Position numbers and translations under genes: made by a program. Source: Streptomyces olivochromogenes (GTDB lineage Bacteria; Actinomycetota; Actinomycetes; Streptomycetales; Streptomycetaceae). Taken from it: a stretch of 64,000 nt of DNA. Shown here piece after piece: positions 50,028 through 59,285 of this stretch. The notes under the pieces are model-generated. The model ran no database searches, was not told the origin of the DNA, and worked only from the letters and a program-made list of their open reading frames with translations. The stretch lies in the NCBI RefSeq assembly GCF_021538895.1, contig NZ_JADDRL010000029.1, forward strand, positions 1-64,000, read 5' to 3'. Position 1 is the first letter of the stretch, and each line of letters opens with the position of its first letter.

Positions 50028-51059
50028 ATGCCCGAACTGCGTGTCGTGGCCGTCTCGAATGACGGCACACGGCTGGTGCTGAAGGCTGCCGACGCAACGG
50101 AGTACACGCTTCCGATCGACGAACGGCTGCGTGCCGCCGTCCGGGGCGACCGCCCCCGCCTCGGCCAGATCGAGATCGAGGTGGAGAGCCATCTCCGCCC
50201 CCGTGACATCCAGGCGCGGATACGTGCGGGCGCGACCGCGGAAGAGGTCGCACAGCTCGCCGGCATCCCCGTCGACCGCGTACGCCGGTTCGAGGGCCCG
50301 GTCCTCGCCGAGCGTGCCTTCATGGCCGAGCGGGCCCGCAAGACCCCGGTCCGCAGACCCGGCGAGAACTCCGGTCCGCTGCTCGGCGAGGCCGTCCAGG
50401 AGCGACTGCTGCTGCGCGGCGCGGAGAAGGACACCGTGCAGTGGGACTCCTGGCGCCGCGACGACGGCACCTGGGAGGTCCTGCTGGTCTACCGGGTCGC
50501 GGGCGAACCGCACTCGGCGAGCTGGACGTACGACCCGCCACGGCGGCTCGTCCAGGCCGTCGACGACGAGGCGCGCTCGCTGATCGGCGAGTCCGACGAC
50601 CTCGCCGCGCCGGAGCCGAGCTTCCCGTTCGTGCCGCGCATCGCCCGGCTGCCCCGCGACCGCCCGCTGGACCGTTCCCCCGACCGCGAGCGGCCCGCCC
50701 TGCCGGCGCAGGCGAGCGAGCCCGCCGAGGAGAGCACCGGCGAACGCGACTCGCTGACCAGCCTGTTGGAGGCGGTACCGAGCTTCCGCGGCGACATGGT
50801 GGTGCCCGAGCGTCCCGCGGAGACGCCGGAGGAGCCCCCGGCCGAACCCGTGGCGGAGGAGCCTCCCGCCCCGGCGGCCTCGGCCGGTTCCGCCTACGCG
50901 GACGTCCTCATGCCCCGCTCCGTGGGCAGCCACCGCGACCGGCTGGTCGGCGCCACCGACCGGCAGGCCGAGGCGGACGGCGTCCGTCCGGGCCGCCGGG
51001 CGGCCGTCCCGAGCTGGGACGAGATCGTCTTCGGCACGCGACGCAAGAAGCAGGAATAA
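50028..51059 (+). CDS. sepH: SepH septation protein
   Basis: 343 aa from ATG 50028 (GGGAGG 5-6 nt upstream). The N-terminal DUF3071 region (residues 1-~165) is MPELRVVAVSNDGTRLVLKA, with an HTH-like segment (GATAEEVAQLAGIPVDRVRRFEGPVLAERA). The rest is proline/acid-rich disorder with a conserved C-terminal end AVPSWDEIVFGTRRKKQE. SepH binds FtsZ and stimulates its assembly during Streptomyces cell division. The gene is monocistronic and ends at a perfect terminator. Confidence 0.93.
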   Translation: MPELRVVAVSNDGTRLVLKAADATEYTLPIDERLRAAVRGDRPRLGQIEIEVESHLRPRDIQARIRAGATAEEVAQLAGIPVDRVRRFEGPVLAERAFMAERARKTPVRRPGENSGPLLGEAVQERLLLRGAEKDTVQWDSWRRDDGTWEVLLVYRVAGEPHSASWTYDPPRRLVQAVDDEARSLIGESDDLAAPEPSFPFVPRIARLPRDRPLDRSPDRERPALPAQASEPAEESTGERDSLTSLLEAVPSFRGDMVVPERPAETPEEPPAEPVAEEPPAPAASAGSAYADVLMPRSVGSHRDRLVGATDRQAEADGVRPGRRAAVPSWDEIVFGTRRKKQE

Positions 51060-51077
51060 TCAGCCGTACGGCCGTGT

Positions 51078-51115
51078 CGAGGAGGGGGTCCGCCCGCGGG
51101 CGGACCCCCTCCTCG
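51078..51115. terminator. Perfect 38-nt palindrome between sepH and rhodanese gene
   Basis: A 19-bp uninterrupted stem beginning CGAGGAGGGGGTCCGCCCG, serving both convergent genes. Confidence 0.88.
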
Positions 51116-51121
51116 CGGCTG

Positions 51122-51973
51122 CTACTGCGGGTCCGGGCCCACGGCCACCGGCCGGGACGGATCCGCGGACCACTCCGACCACGAACCGGCGTACAGCGCC
51201 GCCTCGATGCCCGCCACCGCGAGCGCCAGGACCTCGTGGGCTCCCGACACGCCCGAGCCGCAGTACACGCCGACCTCCGCGTCCTGTGCGACGCCGAGCG
51301 ACTTGAACCGCGTCCTCAGCTCCTGAGCCGGCAGGAACCGCCCGTCCGGCCCCACGTTCTCCGTCGTCGGCGCGGACAGGGCGCCCGGGATGTGCCCGCC
51401 CACCGGGTCGATCGGTTCCACGTCACCCCGGTAGCGCTCCCCCGCCCGCGCGTCGAGCAGCACGCCGGAGCGGGCCAGCGCGGCGGCCCCGTCGGCGTCG
51501 AGGAGCCCCAGGGCGCCCGGCACCGGCACGAAGTCGCCCTCGGCCGGGGCGGGCACCTCCGTCGACAGGGGTCCGTCCCAGGACGGCAACCCGCCGTCCA
51601 GGACCCGCACGTCCGGGTGACCCGTCCAGCGCAACAGCCACCAGGCGCGGGCCGCCGCCCAGCCCTGGCCGCCGTCGTACACGACCACGGGGCGATCTGC
51701 GGACACGCCCGCGCGGCGCATCGCGGCGCCGAACTCCGCCGTGTCCGGCAATGGGTGGCGACCGCGCGCGCCGGGGGGCGAGGCCAGTTCTCGGTCCAGG
51801 TCGACGAAGACGGCGCCCGGGATGTGCCCGGCCTCGTACTCGGCTCGCCCGTCGAAGGCCGGGGCGCCGGCCGCCTTCGCCAGACTCAACTGCCAGCGGA
51901 CGTCGAGCAGCACCGGCGGGTCGCCCCCGGTCGAGTCGTGCGCGAGTTGGGCTGCGGTGATGATGGCTTTCAT
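51122..51973 (-). CDS. Thiosulfate/3-mercaptopyruvate sulfurtransferase (two rhodanese domains)
   Basis: 283 aa. The N-terminal inactive rhodanese domain (VLLDVRWQLSLAK..., AEYEAGHIPGAVFVDLD) and the C-terminal catalytic domain with Cys in VYCGSGVSGAHEV are both complete. ATG 51973 has GGAGG only 2 nt away; GTG 51982, three codons earlier, is an alternative. It transfers sulphur to cyanide or thiol acceptors. Confidence 0.9.
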   Translation of the reverse strand: MKAIITAAQLAHDSTGGDPPVLLDVRWQLSLAKAAGAPAFDGRAEYEAGHIPGAVFVDLDRELASPPGARGRHPLPDTAEFGAAMRRAGVSADRPVVVYDGGQGWAAARAWWLLRWTGHPDVRVLDGGLPSWDGPLSTEVPAPAEGDFVPVPGALGLLDADGAAALARSGVLLDARAGERYRGDVEPIDPVGGHIPGALSAPTTENVGPDGRFLPAQELRTRFKSLGVAQDAEVGVYCGSGVSGAHEVLALAVAGIEAALYAGSWSEWSADPSRPVAVGPDPQ

Positions 51974-52294
51974 GGCCTCCACTCATACGCCAGGGGTGGC
52001 CGCATCGTCCAGGTCCGACTAATCTGCTCCGCCGGACAGCCCCGATCACCAGGCGTACGGGATCGGGCACATGCTGTGCAGCTGATGGACACCCGGCGGC
52101 AAACACCCGGAAACAGGTGCGAAACGGCGGACCGGGCATCCTCGCGGCGGTGCCGCGAGGCAGCGGCGCGGTCGCGAGGAAGCAGTGCCACCGAGGTGCG
52201 AGCATCGGCACGGGGCGTACCCGCTGCCGCGGCGCACCGGGTCCGGAGAGCGGAAGCGACACGGCCACCGCGAGGGGCCGGGGAGAGAGTGACG
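51974..52294. other. Divergent promoter region, rhodanese and VOC genes
   Basis: 321 nt. Open frames run through it because of high GC, but none has a ribosome site. I see no clear promoter hexamers or palindromes. GGGGAGAG at 52281-52288 belongs to the VOC gene. Confidence 0.4.
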
Positions 52295-53098
52295 ATGACC
52301 GAGGCACGGGGGTCGGCCGGCCCGAACAGCGGCACGCACGTTCGGCGCGCGCCCGGCACGCCCTGCTGGGTGAGTCTGATGGTGCACGCGCTGGGTGCGA
52401 CCGAGGAGTTCTACGGAGCGCTGTTCGGCTGGGAGTTCCAGCCCGGGCCCCGACAACTCGGCCCGTACGTGCGGGCGCTGCTCGACGGGCAGGAGGTGGC
52501 GGGCATCGGTCAGCTGCCGCCGGACCGCCATCTGCCGATCGCCTGGACGCCCTACCTCGCCTCGGACGACGTGGACCGCACGGCCGACCGGATCCGGGGC
52601 TGCGGGGGCACGGTGGGCGTGGGCCCGCTGGACGCGGCCGAGGCCGGGCGGATGGCGATCGCCTCGGACCCCTCGGGGGCGGTGTTCGGCATCTGGCAGC
52701 CCGCACCGCACCTGGGTACGGTCGTCACCGGCCTGCCCGGCACGGCCGCCTGGAACGAGCTGCGCACCTTCGAGACGGCGAGCGTGGCCAAGTTCTACGA
52801 GTCGGTCTTCGGCTACGAGGAGGAGCCGGTGGTCTCCGCCGATTTCGACTACGTGACCCTGCACGTCGAGGGCCGCCCCGTCGCCGGTATCCACGGCGTC
52901 GGCCACTCGCTGCCCCGTGACCGGGGACCGCACTGGCTGACGTACTTCGAGGTCGCCGACACCGACGAGGCGCTGCTGCACGTGGCCGAGCTGGGCGGCC
53001 ATGTGCTCAAGCCGGCCCACGACAGCGCGCACGGCAGGGCGGCGACGGTGGCGGATCCGGAGGGCGCGGTCTTCTCGGTGATCCAGAGCCCGCACTGA
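52295..53098 (+). CDS. VOC-family protein with two glyoxalase-like domains
   Basis: 267 aa, ATG 52295; GTG 52289, two codons earlier, has better spacing to GGGGAG. Two tandem VOC modules: residues ~22-140 (CWVSLMVHALGATEEFYGALFGWEF...DPSGAVFGIWQ) and ~155-266 (AAWNELRTFETASVAKFYESVFGY...DPEGAVFSVIQ). Such 27-kDa two-domain proteins are common in Streptomyces, often near antibiotic or hydroxylase genes; the substrate is unknown. It is convergent with thymidine kinase. Confidence 0.85.
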   Translation: MTEARGSAGPNSGTHVRRAPGTPCWVSLMVHALGATEEFYGALFGWEFQPGPRQLGPYVRALLDGQEVAGIGQLPPDRHLPIAWTPYLASDDVDRTADRIRGCGGTVGVGPLDAAEAGRMAIASDPSGAVFGIWQPAPHLGTVVTGLPGTAAWNELRTFETASVAKFYESVFGYEEEPVVSADFDYVTLHVEGRPVAGIHGVGHSLPRDRGPHWLTYFEVADTDEALLHVAELGGHVLKPAHDSAHGRAATVADPEGAVFSVIQSPH

Positions 53099-53122
53099 TC
53101 CCCAGGGCCCCGAGGCCGGTCG

Positions 53123-53773
53123 TCAGGCCGTCGACACCGGCAGGACGTCGGGCGACAGGGCCGCGGCGCGGGCCGACGCGGCCGTCATACGGCGCCGGTG
53201 GTGGCGCCGGCACAGCACCTCGTAGCCGATCTCGTCGGCGGACTGGTTGACGTCGCCGACGACCACCTGGGCGCCCTCGACGACCATGTGGCCGCCGACC
53301 GTGCGCGCGTTGTGGGTCGCGCGGGCGCCGCACCAGCACAGGGCCTCGACCTGGAGCACCTCGACCCGGTCGGCGAGCTCCACCAGCCGCTGGGAGCCGG
53401 GGAACAGCTTGGAGCGGAAGTCGGTCGTGATGCCGAAGGCGTAGACGTCGATGTCCAGGTCGTCGACCACGCGCGCGAGCTGGTCGATCTGCTCCGGGGC
53501 GAGGAACTGCGCCTCGTCGGCGATCACGTAGTCTGCGCGGCCGCCCCGGGAGAGATGTTCGACGAGGTACGCGTACAGGTCCCGGCCGTCCTCGACCTCC
53601 ACCGCGTCGGTGACCAGGCCGAGGCGGGAGGACAGCTTGCCCTCGCCCGCCCGGTCGTCGCGGGTGAAGATCATGCCGGCCAGACCGCGCGCGGACCGGT
53701 TGTGCTCGATCTGCAGAGCCAGCGTCGACTTCCCGCAGTCCATCGTTCCGGAGAAGAACACCAGCTCAGGCAT
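53123..53773 (-). CDS. tdk: Thymidine kinase
   Basis: 216 aa. Walker A SGTMDCGKSTLALQ, Walker B-like VIADEAQFL, lasso region with CWCGARATHNAR and a C-terminal CRRHH zinc ligand. It phosphorylates thymidine with ATP in the salvage pathway. Last of a strand-wise group with the phosphatase and DUF5998 genes, separated from the former by 58 nt. Confidence 0.94.
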   Translation of the reverse strand: MPELVFFSGTMDCGKSTLALQIEHNRSARGLAGMIFTRDDRAGEGKLSSRLGLVTDAVEVEDGRDLYAYLVEHLSRGGRADYVIADEAQFLAPEQIDQLARVVDDLDIDVYAFGITTDFRSKLFPGSQRLVELADRVEVLQVEALCWCGARATHNARTVGGHMVVEGAQVVVGDVNQSADEIGYEVLCRRHHRRRMTAASARAAALSPDVLPVSTA

Positions 53774-53831
53774 GGGAGGTTGAGCACCTTTCGGCGATAC
53801 GGGGACGGGCGGCGGGGAGGGGTGCGGTACT

Positions 53832-55076
53832 TCAGGAGCGTACTTCGAGCAGCGGCACCAGCTGCTCGGCAGGGGTCAGCGAGCCGTGGTTGCCGACCAT
53901 CGCCGACTCCTTGGGCTCCCGCTCCGAGGCGATGATCAGGACGTCGTCGTGCGCGGCCGCCACCACGTCGCCGATCCGGGCGTACACCCGCTCGTCGATG
54001 TGCGGGCCGAACCAGCTCGCCTCGATCGCCTCGTCCCGCGAGGCCACCCAGAACTGCTCGCCGAGCACCTCGCGCCAGCAGGTCAGGACGTCATTCTCGG
54101 CGCCCGGCACCGCGTAGACATGGCGGGCGCGGCCCTCGCCGCCCAGTAGGGCGACCCCGGCGCGCAGCTCCCAGTCCTCGTCGAAGTCGATGCGGTGCTG
54201 CTCGTCGAAGGGCACGTCGACCATGCCGTGGTCGGCGGTGACGTAGAGCGCGGTGCGCGGCGGGAGCTGCTCGGCCAGCCGCTGGACGAGCCGGTCGACG
54301 CACATGAGCTGGCCGCGCCAGGTGTCGGAGGCGACGCCGTAGCGGTGCCCGGCGCTGTCCAGCTCGGCATAGTACGTGTACACCAAGGAGCGATCCCCGG
54401 CGGCCAGTTGCTCGGCCGCGAAGTCCATGCGCTCCTCGCCGGTCAGCCGTCCGTGGAACGTGCCGCCGCTGAGCGCGACCTTGGTCAGCGGGGTGTTCGC
54501 GAAGGTCGGCGAGGACACCTGGGCGGCGTGCACGCCCGCCTTGGCGGCCAGCTGGAAGACGGTGGGGTAGGGCTGCCAGGGGCCCGGCTCGGTGTACGGG
54601 TGCCAGCGGAGCTGGTTCATCAGCTGGCCGGTCTCGGGGTTGCGGACCGTGTAGCCGGGCAGGCCGTGCGCGCCGGGCGGCAGGCCGGTGCCGACCGAGG
54701 CGAGGGAGGTCGCGGTGGTCGCCGGGTAGCCGGCCGTGATCGGGCGTCCGGTGCCGCCACGCGAGCCGGCGAGGAGCGAGGCCATGAACGGGGCCTCGTC
54801 CGGGTGCGCCTTCAGCTGCTCCCAGCCGAGGCCGTCGATCAGGAAGACGCAGTTGCGGTCGGCCGCGGTCAGTTCCGTGATCGCGGAGGTCATGCCCGGT
54901 ACGCCCATGCCGGCGGCCAGGGTGGGCAGCAGGTCGGCGAGCGAGCCGCTGCCGTACTCGGGGAGCGGCGCGCTGCCGAGGGCGAGGGGTTCGGGGTGGT
55001 CCCAGTGGGCGGGATCAGGGGGTGTGAGCGCGGAGCGCTCTCGACCATGGGCGGTGGAGGGAGACGGGTGGGACAT
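53832..55076 (-). CDS. Alkaline phosphatase superfamily / nucleotide pyrophosphatase-like protein
   Basis: 414 aa. Metal-ligand motifs of the NPP branch: VFLIDGLGWEQL (Asp), YPATTATSLASVGTGLPPG (Thr nucleophile), YAELDSAGHRYG (Asp/His), VTADHGMVDVP (Asp-His) and a C-terminal MVGNHGSLTPAEQ His. All six ligand segments are present, so it should be active on phosphodiesters or pyrophosphates. The ATG shares a base with the DUF5998 stop (TGATG). Confidence 0.9.
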   Translation of the reverse strand: MSHPSPSTAHGRERSALTPPDPAHWDHPEPLALGSAPLPEYGSGSLADLLPTLAAGMGVPGMTSAITELTAADRNCVFLIDGLGWEQLKAHPDEAPFMASLLAGSRGGTGRPITAGYPATTATSLASVGTGLPPGAHGLPGYTVRNPETGQLMNQLRWHPYTEPGPWQPYPTVFQLAAKAGVHAAQVSSPTFANTPLTKVALSGGTFHGRLTGEERMDFAAEQLAAGDRSLVYTYYAELDSAGHRYGVASDTWRGQLMCVDRLVQRLAEQLPPRTALYVTADHGMVDVPFDEQHRIDFDEDWELRAGVALLGGEGRARHVYAVPGAENDVLTCWREVLGEQFWVASRDEAIEASWFGPHIDERVYARIGDVVAAAHDDVLIIASEREPKESAMVGNHGSLTPAEQLVPLLEVRS

Positions 55077-55663
55077 CAGCGCGTGACGTCCGCGGTCGCT
55101 TCGGAGACGGCCTGCGCGAAGGCGAGCGTCTGGCGCACCGTCTCCGGGCCGTCCCCGGCCTCGCTGACGCGCAGGCTGAGGTCGTCCGCCGTGGAACTGC
55201 CCGTGTAGCCGTGGTCGGCCTCGCAGTTGGGGTCGCCGCAGGCGGCGGGCTCCAGGTCGAGGCGGGAGACCGCGCCCCAGCCGATGGTGAGCACGACCTC
55301 GCGCGGCAGCGTGCCCGGCGTGTACTGCTCCGGGTTGGCGACCACACGGCTGACCACGACGGAGGAGATCCGGCCGAGCTTCACGGACTCCGTGGACGTG
55401 GTGGCGTACGGCGTCGGGGAGGTGGTGTCGGCGGCCTGCTCGTCGGTGTGGCTGACGATGAAGCGGTTGCCGGTGAGGACGAGCACGGTCACATGCCGCC
55501 GCACCTCGTTCTGGTCGAACGTGGTCTCCTGGTGGACCAGGTACGACCGGATGGGCTCGCCGCCCACAGCGGCCTCCACCGCCTCGGCCACGAGGGCCGG
55601 GTAGTAGCCGCTGCGCTCGATCGCCGCGCGCAGCCCCTGGGTCGTCGTACTGGTCTTGGCCAT
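55076..55663 (-). CDS. DUF5998 family protein
   Basis: 195 aa, ATG 55663 with AGGA 8 nt upstream. Beta-rich, with RRHVTVLVLTGNRFIVSHTDEQ and REVVLTIGWGAVSRLDLEP, plus two cysteines in ACGDPNCEADHGYTG that could bind metal. Belongs to an actinobacterial family of unknown function usually beside the phosphatase gene, with which it is coupled here. Confidence 0.85.
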   Translation of the reverse strand: MAKTSTTTQGLRAAIERSGYYPALVAEAVEAAVGGEPIRSYLVHQETTFDQNEVRRHVTVLVLTGNRFIVSHTDEQAADTTSPTPYATTSTESVKLGRISSVVVSRVVANPEQYTPGTLPREVVLTIGWGAVSRLDLEPAACGDPNCEADHGYTGSSTADDLSLRVSEAGDGPETVRQTLAFAQAVSEATADVTR

Positions 55664-55673
55664 GACGTCCATC

Positions 55674-55943
55674 CTAATCCGTGGGCAAGGGGGGTCCGGG
55701 CCAGTCGCGGGCGGCCGGGGCGGTGTGGGCACCCGCGCGCGGGTGCCGCGGGACGAGCCCGGGCAGGATGTCCAGCCGCCGCGCGGCGATCGGACAGGAG
55801 ACGGGTTCGCTGCCGCCCGCGTCCCCTTCGAACGCGGCCACGAGGGGCGGTGTTTCCCCCGGGCGGAGCTGCCCCGCGTCCCGGATGAGCGCGTCCCGGT
55901 CCCACCGGCTGCCGTCGGGCGGCTCCCGTCCGGCGATCTCCAT
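55674..55943 (-). CDS. Hypothetical 89-residue protein
   Basis: ATG 55943 is preceded by GGAGGGGGAG with 4-5 nt spacing, a strong ribosome site. No membrane helix. A charged N-terminus (MEIAGREPPDGSRWDRDALI) is followed by PGETPPLVAAFEG and a Pro/Arg-rich end. It ends 10 nt before the DUF5998 start and begins 22 nt after the acyl-CoA synthetase stop, so it is probably in the same transcript. No family recognised. Confidence 0.65.
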   Translation of the reverse strand: MEIAGREPPDGSRWDRDALIRDAGQLRPGETPPLVAAFEGDAGGSEPVSCPIAARRLDILPGLVPRHPRAGAHTAPAARDWPGPPLPTD

Positions 55944-55965
55944 GCGCTCCCCCTCCCCTGCTCGC

Positions 55966-58770
55966 TCAGTAGGCCGGCAACGTGCGTGGCCCGAGGTCGT
56001 CACGGGCGGGCGGCGGCGCGAGCCGCAGGGTGGCGCCGAGGACGCTCACGCCGTGCGGGGCGACGACGACCGGCTCCAGGGTCACGGCGACCACCTCGGG
56101 ATGGTCGTCGACCAGCCGGGACACGCGCAGCAGCAGTTCCTCCAGCGCCGGTGTGTCGACCGGCTTGGACCCGCGCCAGCCGAACAGCAGGGGCGCCGTC
56201 CTGATCGACCGCACGAGCGAGGTCGCCTCCCGGTCGGTGACCGGGACCAGCCGGTGCGCCGTGTCGTCGAGCAGCTGGGAGGCGGCTCCGGCGAGCCCGA
56301 AGGACAGCACGGCCCCGGCCGCCGGGTCGATCACGGCCCGTACGACCGTGTCGACGCCCCGGGGGGCCATCGCCTGCACCACCGGCCTCAGCTGTTCCGG
56401 CTGCCCGAACAGCTCCGTCAACTCGGCGTACGCCCTGAGCAGTTGGTCCTCGTCCGCCAGGTCCAGCCGGACGCCCCCCAGGTCGGCGCGGTGGCGCAGG
56501 TGCGGGGCCGTGGCCTTGAGGGCTACCGGGTAGCCGAGGGCGCGGCGCACGTCGATCCCGTACATCCCGAGCAGCTCGCAGGTCTCCTCCGTGCCGAGGG
56601 TGAGCCCCTTCCCGCGCGCGAGGAGTCCGCGGATCAGCTCGGCGGCGCCCTTCTCGGCGATGTCCTCGTACTCCGGCACCCTGCCGGGCTCGGCGGCCTC
56701 GCGCCGCCACTGCGCGTACTTCACGGCCTCGGCGAGGGCCCGCACGGCCCGCTCGGCGGCGGGGTAGGCGGGGATGAGGCGGGAGCAGTTCTGCGGGACG
56801 ACGGAGGCGGCGGCGCCCGCTCCCGCGGGCGGGCGTTCCGCGGGGCGCGAGGGCGGGGTCTCGCCGACCGGGCCGGCTGTCCTGGCGCCTCCCTGGGGTG
56901 CGGTGCTGGTCGCGGCCGACAGCGCCTCCGCCAGTCCCCCGAGCTCCACGTGCACGACGAGCACGGGCTTGCCGGGCGTCGCGGCCGCTGCGGAGTGCAG
57001 CGCCGCCGCCAGCTCCGCGTCATCGGGCGAGCCCTCCCCGATCGCCGGTATGGCAGTGACGACGACGGCGTCGCACGTCTCGTCGGCCAGCGCCCGGGAC
57101 AGCGCCGCGTGGAAGTCGTCCGCCGTGGCCGCCGTCGTCAGGTCCAGCGGCCTCGACGGCCGCAGCCCCTCGGACAGACAGGCGTCGTAGGTCAGCACTC
57201 CGAGCGACTCGGAGTTCCCGAGGATTGCCACCCGCGGCCCGGCGGGCAGCGGCTGCCGGGCGAGCAGCAGGCCCGCGTCCACCAGCTCGGTGATCGTGTC
57301 GACCCGGATCACCCCGGCCTGCCTTAGCAGCGCGGAGACGGTGGCGTGCGGCAGGCGGGTGGCCCGCACCGCGTGCCCCGGCGGAGCGGCGCCCGCGCCC
57401 TGCACCACGACCAGCGGCTTGGCCGCGCCCGTGCGCCGCGCGAGGCGGGTGAACTTGCGCGGGTTGCCGATGGACTCCAGGTACATGAGGACGACGTCGG
57501 TGTCGGGGTCGTCGTACCAGTACTGGATGACGTCGTTGCCGGAGACGTCCGCGCGGTTGCCGGACGACACGAAGGTGGAGACGCCGGTGACGCCGGTGAC
57601 CCCGCCGCCGCGCCGGTGCAGCCGGGACAGCAGGGCGATGCCGATGGCGCCGGACTGAGCGAAGATCCCGATCCGGCCGGGGCGTGGCATCTCGGGCGCC
57701 AGCGAGGCGTTGAGCCGTACCTCCTCGGAGGTGTTGATGATCCCGAAGGCGTTCGGCCCGATGATCCGCATGCCGTACGCGCGCGCCTGCCGGACCAGCT
57801 CCCGCTGGCGCTCCCGCCCTTCGGGCCCGCTCTCCGCGTATCCGGCGGCGAGCACGACGAGCCCCTGTACTCCGTGTTCGCCGCACTCGGCGACCACCTG
57901 GGGCACGTGCTCGGCCGGCACGGCGACCACCACGAGGTCCACGGGGCCGTCGATCTCCCGCACCGAGCGGTGCGCGGGCACCCCGTCGACCTCCTTCAGC
58001 TCCTCGGGAAAGGCCCGGTTCACCGCGTGCAGGCGGCCGGTGAACCCGGCGTCCCGGAGGTTGCCGAGGACGCTGCGGCCCACGCCGCCCGCGGCACGGC
58101 CGACGCCGACCACCGCGACGGAGCCGGGCGCGAGGAGCCGCCGCACCGACCTCCCCTCCGCGCGCTGCTCCCGCGCGCGCTGCACGGCGAGCGAGCGGTC
58201 GGTGGGTTCGAGGTCGAACTCCAGGCGTACGACGCCGTCCTCGAAGCTGCGCTTCTGGGTGTACCCGGCGTCCGTGAACACCTTGATCATCTTGGTGTTG
58301 GCGGGCAGCACCTCGGCGGCGAAGCGGCGGATGCCCCGCTCGCGCGCCACGGCCGCGACGTGTTCGAGGAGGGCGGAGGCGACCCCGCGCCCCTGATGCG
58401 CGTCCTGCACGAGGAAGGCGACCTCGGCCTCGTCGGCGGGGGCGGAGGCGGGCATTCCGTCGGTGCCGATGCGGTCGTACCGCACGGTGGCGATGAACTC
58501 GCCGCCGATCGTGGCGGCGAGGCCCACCCGGTCCACGAAGTCGTGGTGCGTGAAGCGGCGGACGTCCTTGGCGGACAGGCGGGGGTACGGCGCGAAGAAG
58601 CGGTAGTACTTCGACTCGTCCGAGACCTGCTCGTAGAAGCTGACCAGACGGTCGGCGTCATCAACGGTGATGGGCCGGATGCGCGCGGTCCCCCCGTCGC
58701 GCAGCACCACGTCCGCTTCCCAGTGAGCGGGGTACTCGTGCCGGTCGTGCCGATCCGCCGAGGTCTGCAT
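55966..58770 (-). CDS. GNAT acetyltransferase fused to ADP-forming acyl-CoA synthetase-like domains
   Basis: 934 aa, ATG 58770. Residues ~25-180: GNAT fold with acetyl-CoA loop VQDAHQGRGVASALL. Then CoA-binding (VAVVGVGRAAGGVGRSVLGNL), ligase-CoA domains (GIFAQSGAIGIALLSRLHRRGGG; CoA-ligase His-type region), an Ala/Pro linker (~640-690), and an ATP-grasp segment GYPVALKATAPHLRHRADLGGV. Proteins of this layout are protein acetyltransferases (PatZ/Pat-like) that control acetyl-CoA synthetase. Between YGIDV and GYPVALK about 15 residues normally present are missing, which may impair the ATP-grasp site. Confidence 0.9.
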   Translation of the reverse strand: MQTSADRHDRHEYPAHWEADVVLRDGGTARIRPITVDDADRLVSFYEQVSDESKYYRFFAPYPRLSAKDVRRFTHHDFVDRVGLAATIGGEFIATVRYDRIGTDGMPASAPADEAEVAFLVQDAHQGRGVASALLEHVAAVARERGIRRFAAEVLPANTKMIKVFTDAGYTQKRSFEDGVVRLEFDLEPTDRSLAVQRAREQRAEGRSVRRLLAPGSVAVVGVGRAAGGVGRSVLGNLRDAGFTGRLHAVNRAFPEELKEVDGVPAHRSVREIDGPVDLVVVAVPAEHVPQVVAECGEHGVQGLVVLAAGYAESGPEGRERQRELVRQARAYGMRIIGPNAFGIINTSEEVRLNASLAPEMPRPGRIGIFAQSGAIGIALLSRLHRRGGGVTGVTGVSTFVSSGNRADVSGNDVIQYWYDDPDTDVVLMYLESIGNPRKFTRLARRTGAAKPLVVVQGAGAAPPGHAVRATRLPHATVSALLRQAGVIRVDTITELVDAGLLLARQPLPAGPRVAILGNSESLGVLTYDACLSEGLRPSRPLDLTTAATADDFHAALSRALADETCDAVVVTAIPAIGEGSPDDAELAAALHSAAAATPGKPVLVVHVELGGLAEALSAATSTAPQGGARTAGPVGETPPSRPAERPPAGAGAAASVVPQNCSRLIPAYPAAERAVRALAEAVKYAQWRREAAEPGRVPEYEDIAEKGAAELIRGLLARGKGLTLGTEETCELLGMYGIDVRRALGYPVALKATAPHLRHRADLGGVRLDLADEDQLLRAYAELTELFGQPEQLRPVVQAMAPRGVDTVVRAVIDPAAGAVLSFGLAGAASQLLDDTAHRLVPVTDREATSLVRSIRTAPLLFGWRGSKPVDTPALEELLLRVSRLVDDHPEVVAVTLEPVVVAPHGVSVLGATLRLAPPPARDDLGPRTLPAY

Positions 58771-58906
58771 GGGCCCCAGAGTACGGCTCGCGTCCGACAA
58801 CGGCGCGAGGCAGTCTGTGGAGGACGAACGTCGGATCGAGGCCGCGGTCCGGCGCCGTCCCGGAGGTGGCGCAGGCCCCCTCCGAGCATGCTTCACGATG
58901 TGGGAA

Positions 58907-58922
58907 ACTGGTCTAGACAACC
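58907..58922. promoter_or_regulatory. DasR binding site (dre) upstream of ptsH
   Basis: ACTGGTCTAGACAACC matches the dre consensus ACTGGTCTAGACCAGT in the first twelve positions. It lies 26 nt before the ptsH start. DasR control of the PTS genes, ptsH included, is established in S. coelicolor. Confidence 0.78.
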
Positions 58923-58947
58923 CTGAGACACTGAAGGGCAGCATCAC

Positions 58948-59229
58948 ATGGCTGAGCGCCGCGTCAACGTCGGCTGGGCCGAGGGTCTTCACGCCCGCCC
59001 CGCCTCCATCTTCGTCCGAGCCGCCACGGCCGCAGGCGTCCCGGTGACGATCTCCAAGGCCGGGGGCAACCCCGTCAACGCGGCCTCCATGCTGGCCGTC
59101 CTGGGTCTGGGCGCCCAGGGCGGCGAGGAGATCGTCCTCGCCTCCGAGGCCGAGGGCGCGGACGCGGCCCTGGACCGTCTCGCGAAGCTGGTCGCCGAGG
59201 GCCTGGAGGAGCTGCCCGAGACCGTCTGA
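58948..59229 (+). CDS. ptsH: HPr phosphocarrier protein of the PTS
   Basis: 93 aa, ATG 58948 with GAAGGG 9 nt upstream. The phosphorylation site is His15 in EGLHARPAS, exactly the canonical position. Ser47 lies where Firmicutes have regulatory Ser46, but HPr kinase is not expected in this group. It carries phosphate from enzyme I to sugar-specific EII. Monocistronic, with a dre site before it and a hairpin after it. Confidence 0.95.
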   Translation: MAERRVNVGWAEGLHARPASIFVRAATAAGVPVTISKAGGNPVNAASMLAVLGLGAQGGEEIVLASEAEGADAALDRLAKLVAEGLEELPETV

Positions 59230-59250
59230 GCCCCACCGCACAGCGCGCCG

Positions 59251-59285
59251 GAGCCGCGTCGGCCCTTTTCGGGCGGCGCGGCTTC
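59251..59285 (+). terminator. Hairpin after ptsH
   Basis: GAGCCGCGTCGGCCC-TTTTC-GGGCGGCGCGGCTTC with two mismatches. A GCTTCGCCGTTTYCGC unit from its right arm recurs at 59310-59325. Confidence 0.65.

Noticed and set aside
50441..53098. Plus-strand open frame of 885 codons running through sepH and the VOC gene
   Set aside because: Only its end (from 52295) is a real VOC protein; the rest overlaps sepH and the rhodanese gene in a shadow frame without a ribosome site.
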